Source: Sphingobacterium sp. PCS056
Lineage (GTDB): Bacteria; Bacteroidota; Bacteroidia; Sphingobacteriales; Sphingobacteriaceae
Length of the DNA: 64,000 bases
NCBI RefSeq assembly: GCF_023273895.1
Contig: NZ_CP096883.1
Coordinates: 3,100,001 to 3,164,000 of the forward strand
Direction of reading: 5' to 3'
The position numbers and the translations under genes were made by a program. The notes under the pieces are model-generated. The model was not told the DNA's origin, made no database searches, and saw nothing but the letters and a program-made list of their open reading frames with translations. Below, piece after piece: positions 8,611-16,386 of the stretch (position 1 is its first letter; each line of letters begins with the position of its first letter).

Positions 8611-9330
8611 TTATGATGGATTTGTGGACCATAAAGATGCAGATTTTAACATCGCTCTTCTTGGTAATTTCAAATTTGCAATAATCAATTCTGCAAAATC
8701 TTCAGGTTGTAATACCGATTCAGGATTTCCGTCTGTCAAACCTAATTCTTTGGACATATCCGATGCAATGGTACTAGGCATCAAGGTGCATACTCGAATA
8801 TTGTGTTTACGAACTTCGCGCATAAGCGAATCTGCCATGCCAATAACAGCAAATTTAGATGCACTATAGGCAGATGTCGTTGGCGCTCCATTCAATCCTG
8901 CTGTGGATGAAACAAAGATAATATCTCCTTCATTTTTTTGGATTAATTGTGGAAGTATTGCCTTTGTGACGTAGTAACTACCCAATACATTGGTATTGAT
9001 TATATCTGTCCATGTATCCGGGCTCATCTCCATCAAAGAACCAAATGAAGCTATACCAGCATTGTTAATCACAATATCAAACTGTCCAAATGATTGGTTT
9101 AATTGTTCAATCGCTTGCTGTACAGCGGTTAAGTTTGAAATATCAAAAACAGCATATGTAGCCGTTACACCCAGATCTTTTAATTCGTTAACCGTCAATT
9201 TTAATTGCTCTTCATTGCGCCCTGTGATGGCAACATGTACCCCTTCTTTTGCCAATGCAAGGGCCGTTGCTTTGCCTAATCCACGAGCACCACCTGTAAC
9301 CAGTGCTTTTTTTCCAGCTATATTTTCCAT
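8611..9330 (-). CDS. Short-chain dehydrogenase/reductase (3-ketoacyl-ACP reductase-like)
   Basis: 239 residues, classical SDR. TGGARGLG (12-19) binds the dinucleotide, NNAG is at 89-92, and the catalytic Ser141-142, Tyr155 and Lys159 lie in SSTAG..YSASK. The sequence is closest in style to FabG-like reductases often annotated as 3-ketoacyl-ACP reductase. The lone setting outside a fatty-acid cluster suggests a general ketone or aldehyde reductase. The Nudix gene ends 52 bp upstream on the same strand, so co-transcription is possible. Confidence 0.88.
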   Translation of the reverse strand: MENIAGKKALVTGGARGLGKATALALAKEGVHVAITGRNEEQLKLTVNELKDLGVTATYAVFDISNLTAVQQAIEQLNQSFGQFDIVINNAGIASFGSLMEMSPDTWTDIINTNVLGSYYVTKAILPQLIQKNEGDIIFVSSTAGLNGAPTTSAYSASKFAVIGMADSLMREVRKHNIRVCTLMPSTIASDMSKELGLTDGNPESVLQPEDFAELIIANLKLPRRAMLKSASLWSTNPS

Positions 9331-9382
9331 GTTTTAAAGGTAGCTATTCGAGTTAAGCTTAATGTCAATAGAATTTAAAATT

Positions 9383-9970
9383 TTATAAATTGTCCTCCAA
9401 TATATGCGCAATAATGGGATAGGTGTTTTGTTTCACTTTCTTTAGGTTTCTTGCATCTAGCCATTCAGCCTGTGTGATATCTTCTTCCAGTTGTGGTACT
9501 AGCTTAGGGACTTTATTGACCCCCATTTCATACCAGTTTGTTTGTTTCAAAACAAATTCGCCATTTCTCAGATAATACGTATGATAGGAGGTCTGTATTT
9601 TTTTTCCGAGATAATCTATTTTTAAACCACACTCTTCTTCTACTTCTCTTACTGCAGCTTCTCTCATTTTTTCATGGCTTTCAACTTTACCTTTTGGAAG
9701 GTCCCATTTACCAAGTCTAAAAATGAATAAATAGTCTCCTTCGCCGTTTTTAACTAAACCGCCAGCCGCTTTTATAATTTTATGTTTTTCTTTTATTTTT
9801 TGAAAAACCGATTCACAATCCTTGTGTATATATAAAAATGATCTAGGAATGTCATTTTGTTCAGATAATTTAAAAAGTTTTTCAAGTTCAATATCTTGAA
9901 CATCAATTGTTTGAGGGTTTTTAATGCCCGTAGGAACGAAATCTGCCAAAATTAGCACAGATTGGTTCAT
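9383..9970 (-). CDS. Nudix hydrolase
   Basis: About 195 residues. A full Nudix box GKVESHEKMREAAVREVEEE followed by CGL is present in the C-terminal half, matching GX5EX7REUXEEXGU. These cytoplasmic hydrolases cleave nucleoside diphosphates linked to another moiety; the substrate is not predictable. The frame extends upstream to an ATG at 9994 that overlaps the pyrE start, but the Met at 9970 (MNQSVLILADF) begins a hydrophobic beta strand and is the better start. The N-terminal half of about 75 residues has no motif I recognise. Confidence 0.85.
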   Translation of the reverse strand: MNQSVLILADFVPTGIKNPQTIDVQDIELEKLFKLSEQNDIPRSFLYIHKDCESVFQKIKEKHKIIKAAGGLVKNGEGDYLFIFRLGKWDLPKGKVESHEKMREAAVREVEEECGLKIDYLGKKIQTSYHTYYLRNGEFVLKQTNWYEMGVNKVPKLVPQLEEDITQAEWLDARNLKKVKQNTYPIIAHILEDNL

Positions 9971-9980
9971 ATAAATTTTA

Positions 9981-9988
9981 TAAATTTG
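9981..9988 (+). promoter_or_regulatory. -7 element of pyrE, 4 nt before the ATG
   Basis: TAAATTTG, then CGAC, then ATG. A TTG at 9962-9964 could serve as the -33 element with 16 bp between. Initiation at the usual distance would fall at or next to the A of the start codon, implying a leaderless mRNA. Confidence 0.5.
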
Positions 9989-9992
9989 CGAC

Positions 9993-10640
9993 ATGAATAA
10001 TTTAAATGAGGTTGAACAAAAAGTTGCTGAATCCTTATTGCAAATTAAAGCAATAAAATTGCAACCTAAAAACCCTTTTACTTGGGCATCGGGTTGGAAG
10101 TCTCCAATTTATTGTGATAATCGTATTACTTTATCGTATCCAGCAATCCGTACGTATATTCGTCAGAAGCTTTCAAAGTTGATTCAAGAAGAATTTGGAT
10201 CTGTGGATATGATTTCTGGTGTCGCTACTGCAGGTATCCCACAGGGTGTTTTAGTTGCTCAAGATTTGGGTTTACCATTTTCTTATGTGAGAAGTAGTGC
10301 TAAAGATCACGGTCGTCAAAATATGATTGAAGGTGAGGTTGTTAGCGGTCAGCGTGTTGTTGTTGTTGAAGATTTAGTTTCTACAGGTAAAAGTAGTTTG
10401 GTAGCTGTAAAAGCGCTGCGTGAAGCGGGATGTAATGTAGTAGGTCTAGTCTCTATATTTACGTACGGTCTTGACGAGGCTACGAAGAATTTTGCTGATG
10501 CAAAATGTACCTTCCACAGTCTTTGTGATTACAATTCCCTTATTCAAGTGGCGGCAGAAAATGGTTTTATTTTTGAAGAAGATGTCGAGCTATTGAAAGA
10601 TTGGAGAAAAAATCCATCGACTTGGTCAACGACAGTTTAA
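9993..10640 (+). CDS. pyrE: Orotate phosphoribosyltransferase
   Basis: 215 residues, the usual length. It converts orotate + PRPP to OMP in pyrimidine synthesis. The PRPP-binding loop VVVVEDLVSTGKSS is at 122-135 with the acidic pair Glu126-Asp127. TWASGWKSPIYCDNR (30-44) is the conserved N-terminal signature, and the catalytic mobile-loop segment SSAKDHGRQN follows near 101-110. It is divergent from the Nudix gene; the longest Nudix frame would share a CATG with the pyrE start. The SRPBCC gene follows by 18 bp. Confidence 0.95.
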   Translation: MNNLNEVEQKVAESLLQIKAIKLQPKNPFTWASGWKSPIYCDNRITLSYPAIRTYIRQKLSKLIQEEFGSVDMISGVATAGIPQGVLVAQDLGLPFSYVRSSAKDHGRQNMIEGEVVSGQRVVVVEDLVSTGKSSLVAVKALREAGCNVVGLVSIFTYGLDEATKNFADAKCTFHSLCDYNSLIQVAAENGFIFEEDVELLKDWRKNPSTWSTTV

Positions 10641-10658
10641 TAAATAAAGAAAATTTTT

Positions 10659-11057
10659 ATGACAACGATTCAGAATAATGTAACGATTGATAAGTCAGTT
10701 CAAGAGGTTTTTACTTTTTTAACAGATTTAAATAATCATGAGCAATTGATGCCTGAAAACATTTATAATTGGTCTTCCACTGCTGATGAGGCACGCTTTA
10801 CAATCCAAAATATGGCTAAATTGGTCTTGAAAGTTGAGGAACGTATCGTAGACCAAGAAATAAAGTTAGTGCCAGCAGAAAAAGCTCCTTTTGATGTTAC
10901 ATTAAAGTGGACTTTGTCAGCAATAGCAGCTGATGCAACAATAGCAACATTTACGATTGATGCTGATCTGAATATGATGATGAAAATGATCGCATCTGGT
11001 CCATTGCAAAAATTAGCTGATTTTCAAGTGAATAAATTGAAAGAGATTTTAGGATAA
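10659..11057 (+). CDS. SRPBCC/START-like domain protein
   Basis: 132 residues. The start (VTIDKSVQEVFTFLTDLNNHEQLMPENIYNW) and the beta-rich body with a C-terminal helix (LADFQVNKLKEIL) fit the SRPBCC ligand-binding fold, as in orphan polyketide-cyclase-like proteins. The ligand and role are unknown. It sits 18 bp after pyrE in the same operon, an arrangement that might be conserved in the group (inference). It ends before a strong bidirectional terminator. Confidence 0.75.
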   Translation: MTTIQNNVTIDKSVQEVFTFLTDLNNHEQLMPENIYNWSSTADEARFTIQNMAKLVLKVEERIVDQEIKLVPAEKAPFDVTLKWTLSAIAADATIATFTIDADLNMMMKMIASGPLQKLADFQVNKLKEILG

Positions 11058-11095
11058 TCTATCCCTATGTTATCCTGTAAATTTTCAGTCTATAA

Positions 11096-11126
11096 AGAAA
11101 TGTCTTCCAATTTGGAAGACATTTTG
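11096..11126. terminator. Bidirectional intrinsic terminator
   Basis: A near-perfect stem of about 12-13 bp (AAATGTCTTCCAA / TTGGAAGACATTT) with T-rich flanks, between the converging SRPBCC (+) and superoxide dismutase (-) genes. Confidence 0.8.
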
Positions 11127-11143
11127 AGTTTATAGTAATATGT

Positions 11144-11860
11144 TTATGCAAGTCTTTCGTGTACTATTTTCCAATTCACAACATTCCACCAGTTTTTGAT
11201 ATAGTCGGCTCTTTTATTTTGATAGTGTAGGTAATAGGCATGTTCCCATACATCAAGAGCCAAAACAGGAATTCCTCTTTGATCTACTACATCCATCAAT
11301 GGATTGTCTTGATTGGCTGTAGATGTAATTTTTAATTTACCAGATTCGTCTAAGATCAACCATGCCCATCCAGAACCAAATCTCGAAGTTGCAGCCGTTG
11401 CAAACTGTTCTTTGAATTTTTCCATGCTTCCGAAAGATGAAGTAATCAGTTGCATTGTTTTCTCAGAAGGTCCCGTCTGCTTTGCGGATAAATTTTCCCA
11501 AAAGAAATTGTGATTCCATGCTCCCCCAGCATTATTTCGAGCCTTAGCAGAATATTTAGAAATATTTGCTAGTAATTGTTCTTCTGATGATTCCGAAATG
11601 TTTTCTGCAACGATCGCTTCATTGATCGCTTTGATATATGCAGCATGATGCTTTGTGTAATGGATTTCCATTGTTAACGCATCAATATTTGGCTCCAGAT
11701 CGGAATACGCGTACGGTAATTTGATTTGACTAAAAGAAAGAGGAGCGGCTTGATTACGTGCAGGTTCGGCTTGTGCTAAATTAGTTAAAACACTGCCCGA
11801 TACAGCGACAGCCAATGTTGCCTTAGCGGTGTTGTGAAGGAAATTTCTACGTGTTTGCAT
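11144..11860 (-). CDS. Superoxide dismutase (Fe/Mn), Tat-exported
   Basis: 238 residues. A twin-arginine signal (QTRRNFL at 2-8, hydrophobic core 12-25, LAQA cleavage site near 28-31) precedes a complete Fe/Mn-SOD. Metal ligands are His67 (EIHYTKHH), His117 (WNHNFFW) and the Asp and His of LDVWEHAYY. It dismutates superoxide, and the Tat signal predicts folding with metal in the cytosol and action in the periplasm. Most SODs of the family are cytoplasmic, so export is notable. Fe versus Mn choice cannot be settled by eye. Confidence 0.93.
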   Translation of the reverse strand: MQTRRNFLHNTAKATLAVAVSGSVLTNLAQAEPARNQAAPLSFSQIKLPYAYSDLEPNIDALTMEIHYTKHHAAYIKAINEAIVAENISESSEEQLLANISKYSAKARNNAGGAWNHNFFWENLSAKQTGPSEKTMQLITSSFGSMEKFKEQFATAATSRFGSGWAWLILDESGKLKITSTANQDNPLMDVVDQRGIPVLALDVWEHAYYLHYQNKRADYIKNWWNVVNWKIVHERLA

Positions 11861-12257
11861 TCTTTTATTATTAAGTTAATAGTAGTAATATAACGTGTTT
11901 TTTTAGTTTTATTATTCTTTATTGCGGGAAATTTTGGAAGAGAACGAGAATGTTACCTAATCATGACTTTTTGCATATTTTATAAAATATAAATATTGTG
12001 TTTATCGTCTATTAATGTTAATAAAATTACATTGTAATATAATAACTCAAGTTGTATTAACTTTTATTATTAACTAATTGTGATAAAGTGTTGATGTTAT
12101 CGATACCACCATTATGAAGGTGGTAATTTTTATGTTGGGCTTTTTGTATATAGTTTCCAATAGTTTAATAAAGCCTAGTGAAATGCTTTTGTTTTAGACT
12201 CAGCTTGACTATTTAAATTAAGTTGTATTTTCTACGTATCCTTATTATAAAAGGTAA
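11861..12257. other. Intergenic region with orphan terminator-like hairpin
   Basis: 397 bp between brnQ (ends 12258, -) and the SOD start (11860, -). No coding frame of note. A hairpin TACCACC / GGTGGTA (12104-12110 and 12119-12125, 8-nt loop) is followed on the plus strand by ATTTTTA. This is terminator-like for a rightward transcript, but no rightward gene ends here. Confidence 0.35.
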
Positions 12258-13553
12258 TTATTGCTTAGCTTTTAATTTTTCGCATATTAAAAATATAGCA
12301 AATCCAATTATGGAGGGGACTACCCACCATAACTCATATCCGGCTAATGGAACTGATTGTAGCACTTTTTCTGCACCTCGTATATGGATGTTAAATCCTG
12401 CTAGCAGATAGATCGTAGAAAATAGGGTAGTTCCTGCTAAAGCTCCTATATAGGGTAATCTGGCCTTTATAAAACGTCCAAAAATCAACACATAAAGTAC
12501 AAGGGTAATGACAATCGGGTAGATGAATGCTAAAAAAGGATAGGCAATCTGAATAATATATTCTACTCCTGTAATGGCAAGTACTGCTGAAAAAAGACAA
12601 CAAATAATAACAATCCACTCGTAGGTAATTCGATTATTAAACAACTGACTGAAAAATGTACCGACAGCACAGGTCAATGCAATAGCAGTTGTTAAACAAG
12701 CTAATGCTATACTGATCGAAATGGCTAATACGCCATAAGTCCCAAATATTTTATTTGAAATAAACAGGAGTAATTCGGCACGTTTCACATCAGTAGATAC
12801 GGGATATCCAGATTTAGCTCCTAAAAATATTAAACCACCATATATCAATAGTAGACAAAAGGTGGCAAGACATCCTGCACTCGCGACGATTCTACTTTTA
12901 TCTTTACGTTTTTCATATCCTTTGGCTTTAGCGGCTGCGATAATGATACTACTAAAAATGACAGAAGCCAACACATCCAATGTTTGGTATCCTTCTATGA
13001 AACCAAGCTTAAAGGCCTGCATGGATTCCATCTGTTGTGCGATATTCGGTGATAACGGAAACAAAATTCCCATGATGATCATACCGATCAATAAAATCAA
13101 AAGTAACGGTGTCAGAAAATTTCCAATGACATTCACGACTTTGGAAGGGCGGATAGAAAGGATAAAAGTAACCGCAAAAAATAGTATTGAACCCCAGATG
13201 GGAGATAGGTTTGGAAATGCAGGCAATAAACCTACTTCAAAAGTAGTTGCGGCTGTTCTCGGAATGGCAATTAATGGTCCTATACCCAACATGATGATAA
13301 TACCCAGTATAGTGGCTATATGAGGATGAGTTCGATTACCTAAATCTTTGAATGATTCACCTGAATTGATGATTGATAAAACGCCTAATAGAGGAAGTAA
13401 AATACCTGTGAGCCCAAAACCTACTATTGCCCAATCCCATTGATCCGCCGCATGGAGCCCTATAAAAGGAGGTAGCAGTAAGTTTCCAGCTCCAAAAAAC
13501 ATAGCAAATAAGGCGAATCCTAGTGTCGTAATATCTTTGATTTGTTTCATCAA
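12258..13553 (-). CDS. brnQ: Branched-chain amino acid transporter, LIVCS family
   Basis: 431 residues with about twelve membrane segments. The N-terminal TLGFALFAMFFGAGNLLLPP is the family signature of BrnQ carriers, which import Leu, Ile and Val with Na+ or H+. A -7 element TATATTTG at 13660-13667 with TTG at 13687-13689 (19-bp spacing) gives a leader of about 100 nt. The leucine-degradation cluster at 25-32 kb is a plausible consumer of the substrate. Confidence 0.93.
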   Translation of the reverse strand: MMKQIKDITTLGFALFAMFFGAGNLLLPPFIGLHAADQWDWAIVGFGLTGILLPLLGVLSIINSGESFKDLGNRTHPHIATILGIIIMLGIGPLIAIPRTAATTFEVGLLPAFPNLSPIWGSILFFAVTFILSIRPSKVVNVIGNFLTPLLLILLIGMIIMGILFPLSPNIAQQMESMQAFKLGFIEGYQTLDVLASVIFSSIIIAAAKAKGYEKRKDKSRIVASAGCLATFCLLLIYGGLIFLGAKSGYPVSTDVKRAELLLFISNKIFGTYGVLAISISIALACLTTAIALTCAVGTFFSQLFNNRITYEWIVIICCLFSAVLAITGVEYIIQIAYPFLAFIYPIVITLVLYVLIFGRFIKARLPYIGALAGTTLFSTIYLLAGFNIHIRGAEKVLQSVPLAGYELWWVVPSIIGFAIFLICEKLKAKQ

Positions 13554-13659
13554 TAGTTAATTATGTCCTTTCAAATAGGTCTGAGCTTCTTATCAACACA
13601 AGAGTGTTCATAGTCTGCACGTTGTAGATCTTTGAAATGTAAATAGTATTATCGAACGG

Positions 13660-13689
13660 CAAATATAGTAGGACTTCCCAATTAAACAA
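13660..13689 (-). promoter_or_regulatory. Predicted brnQ promoter
   Basis: Minus-strand TTG (13687-13689), 19 bp, TATATTTG (13660-13667). The rest of 13554-13909 shows no gene. Confidence 0.45.
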
Positions 13690-13909
13690 GAAATAAGTAG
13701 CGCTGTTTTTAAATAGCTTATTTATATTGGTGACTAGGTTGGGGAAATCAAATGCAGTGTAAGCAATATGCTTGCAGTAGTTTGAACGTCTGTGTTGCTG
13801 CGTAAAATGATCAGATCTAAGATTTTTTTTATCTTTCCTAAGTTATGCTGAAATCAATTGATCTCAAAAAATAGATCGAATACCACGGAGATATCATACA
13901 TCTTACTAA

Positions 13910-13945
13910 AAATAAGAAAGCATCTTGATTTGTATCAAGATGCTT
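13910..13945 (-). terminator. Intrinsic terminator of the leftward haem operon
   Basis: A 12-bp stem AAGCATCTTGAT / ATCAAGATGCTT with a 4-nt loop, then a U-rich tail reading leftward. It lies 30 bp after the HmuY-like stop. Confidence 0.8.
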
Positions 13946-13974
13946 CGTGCGATTATAAAATTGACTTTTTACGT

Positions 13975-15065
13975 CTATTTAATAAACTGTTTTATTTTCA
14001 ATTTGAAAGTCACATCTCTACCCGCAGTAACAAGTTCATTTGCTTTGAAGATGATGACTTCATTTGGATTTTCAGATAATGATGTTCCTTTATACAATAA
14101 TACATACCGATCAGCAGTAGGATATACAGCATGTGTTGGAGCACCTGCATACACCATCCATGTTGGACCTGTTACTGGTACGTTCATGCTTGTGGCATCT
14201 AATCCTAATGATGTTGCTTCTTTAAAATCAAGTTCTTTTAAGTTCGCGATTTTGATATCTTCAATAGCTTTTCCTTTTAAATCAAAATATCCAAATTTAT
14301 AAGCTGTTGTACTTGGCTTAAGCGTAGTACCGGAAGTCCCTGAGAAATTTATTAGACTTGTTTCGACAGTTTCAGTGCTTTTATCATTTAATAAATCATA
14401 AAATACTGTTTTCCCCGAAGCAACAGCAACAGTACCCGTTTTTACTTCTTTTTCTTTGAGAATATTAATATCATGCGATTCCGATTTTAATTGGTATCGT
14501 GCATTTCCATCTTTGGCTGTTACTTTATCTGCTTGCATAATGATGACTTCAGTTTGTGCACCACTTGTGATGTCTGCTTTTTTGTAGAATACAATATAAC
14601 GATCTGCAGTCGGGTATACAGCATGATTATTTTTATAGTCATAAATAATCCAAGTTGGACCGTTTGCCGGTTCTCCTGCAGTGGATGCATCTATAGTTAA
14701 AAAATTAGTTTCTTTAACATCCAATTGGTTAAAGTCTGCTGTATTGGTCAACTTAATATCTTTGATACTCGTATTTTTCAAGTCAAAATATCCCATTTGA
14801 TAACCTTGGTTTCCCAAATCTAAACGAGACCCGTACATGCCTGAAAGTTTAAAAGTATAGGAGCTTTCTGTCGCATCTTCTTGTTTCTTTAAGTCGTAAA
14901 ATATAGTTTTACCACTTGGTACAGCAACATTAAGTCCTTCAGTTTTGAAAACTTCTTCTTCTTTTGGCTCTTCAACTTTATCTTTTTACAAGCTGTAAAT
15001 TGAAAAGAGGTCAGTGCAATAGCACTAACACACAGGATAGTTTTTAATTTATGTGATGATTTCAT
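13975..15065 (-). pseudogene. Two-domain HmuY-family lipoprotein gene with a frameshift
   Basis: From the ATG at 15065 the frame reads a lipoprotein signal (MKSSHKLKTILCVSAIALTS..FTACKK), then leaves frame and stops after about 58 residues. One extra A in the A5 run of the coding strand (T-run 14983-14987 as given) restores KKDKVEEPKEEEV and joins it to the remaining roughly 300 residues. The rest holds two HmuY-like repeats sharing FYDL, GYFDLK, GPTW and HAVYPTADRY, so a tandem domain duplication. HmuY proteins capture haem at the cell surface and pass it to the TonB receptor. It is last in the operon, 18 bp after the haem oxygenase. The break may be a real mutation, a slippage site or a sequencing error. 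An ATG at 14838 could restart the second part but would lack a signal. Confidence 0.7.
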
Positions 15066-15083
15066 GATTACACGGATTTAAGA

Positions 15084-15644
15084 TTACGAGACAACTGCTT
15101 TTGAATTAAAGGTATTGGTAAAGGCATCAAATGTCGCTAATGCAGCATCGATAGCTTCTTGCTCGTCATTTTCGGCAACTTCTGCATTGATTATTGCAGT
15201 AAACTCCGCCCATTTTTCCATTGATTGGTCACCATAACCATTAAAAAAGTTAAATCCCGAAGTGATACCTCTATGTTGAAGCATTTTGACAATATGTGGC
15301 CCGCCCATGATAGATCCCTCTAGTACATAAAGAGCACCGATAGCTTGGTTTTTTGTGCTGATCGTCGGTAACACAACTTCAGGTAAGTTTTCTAAACTAC
15401 CACCTAGTTCAATGATATCTTTGGCAACATGTGATGCATTTCTGCGTGTGGCATAGTAAGACGCTAAGCTTGTTGGTAATGCCGCTTCAATGTTTCCTTC
15501 TGCAGCATTGAAATAAGCATAGAAATATTTCAATACGTCTGCATAATCTAAGTTATTTTCAATAGCCTTCAATTTAAAAATAACATTTTTTTCTAATTCT
15601 TGATGGCCATTTTTTGTGGCTTCTTTGATTTTTAAGTTTAACAT
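15084..15644 (-). CDS. Haem oxygenase (biliverdin-producing), BphO/HmuO-like
   Basis: 186 residues, all-helical. The proximal-ligand candidate is His14 in TKNGHQELE, and the distal-helix signature ALYVLEGSIMGGPHI (104-118) has the conserved Gly pair. The length is within the bacterial haem oxygenase range. The enzyme opens haem to biliverdin, CO and Fe2+ in the cytoplasm using an electron donor. It sits between two HmuY-like genes in the receptor operon, so it should act on imported haem. The nearby flavin/2Fe-2S reductase (23994-25040) is a candidate electron donor. Confidence 0.85.
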   Translation of the reverse strand: MLNLKIKEATKNGHQELEKNVIFKLKAIENNLDYADVLKYFYAYFNAAEGNIEAALPTSLASYYATRRNASHVAKDIIELGGSLENLPEVVLPTISTKNQAIGALYVLEGSIMGGPHIVKMLQHRGITSGFNFFNGYGDQSMEKWAEFTAIINAEVAENDEQEAIDAALATFDAFTNTFNSKAVVS

Positions 15645-15662
15645 GATATTTGCTTATTAATT

Positions 15663-16382
15663 TTATAAATTACTCGTTTTTAAATTTTTTGTTCCGTCTT
15701 CTTGTATAAAATATCGGAAAGTAAAGTAGGGGGCAGGCCAGTAAAGGTCAGTAATCGGCGTAAAATTGTGAATACCCTGATATACACTGATCATTTGCAG
15801 CTTAACATATTTCCCATTACTTAAACGGATGACATAGGTGCGGTCAGGCATGGCTTGTACCAAATGACGCTGTATATTATAATCATACCAGCCTGATGAC
15901 TCGGCATCCATAATAATACCGAATGCATTTATCTTTGAGTTTTCAAATTCAATATCCTCAGGAGCTGAATCGACCTGGTCATATGGCTTTTTAATCAGTA
16001 CAATGCGGTGTCTTGATGGATTTCCGTAAGCGGGATTATTTTCCATCGTTCCATCATTAATAAAAAGTGTTCCATTGTATTGTCCTGTAAAGGCAAGATC
16101 CCAATCTGTTTTTGCAAAGTTCGTGACCGAATCGGTATGATTTTTTAACCAGGTCTGGTTTTGATCTGAAAACCGAAATAGGAAGGTATAAAAGTCTCTT
16201 GTTTCTTTGGGGTTTCCGCCACCAACACCAGCTCCAACATAAGCATTTACATCACCAGCAAGATCTTTTATGATCGTACTTTTTCCGTCGGCTAAGATGT
16301 CTGGCTCAATGTTGGGTTTAAAACATGAAGTAAACACTGTTGCTATGCAACTATAAAAGAGTATTTTTATGGATAATTTCAT
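15663..16382 (-). CDS. HmuY-like haem-binding lipoprotein
   Basis: 239 residues with a lipoprotein signal (lipobox near VFTSC, Cys20). The body (YTFLFRFSDQNQTW, TDWDLAFTGQYNGTLFINDG, GWYDYN, TYVIRLSNGKYVKLQMISVY) is in the style of the HmuY family, with the usual beta-rich fold. It is predicted to be exposed at the surface and to deliver haem to the receptor encoded 4 bp upstream. It differs from the two-domain protein at 13975, so the operon encodes two kinds of HmuY partner. Haem ligands (often paired His) cannot be assigned with confidence. Confidence 0.8.
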   Translation of the reverse strand: MKLSIKILFYSCIATVFTSCFKPNIEPDILADGKSTIIKDLAGDVNAYVGAGVGGGNPKETRDFYTFLFRFSDQNQTWLKNHTDSVTNFAKTDWDLAFTGQYNGTLFINDGTMENNPAYGNPSRHRIVLIKKPYDQVDSAPEDIEFENSKINAFGIIMDAESSGWYDYNIQRHLVQAMPDRTYVIRLSNGKYVKLQMISVYQGIHNFTPITDLYWPAPYFTFRYFIQEDGTKNLKTSNL

Positions 16383-16386
16383 CTTT

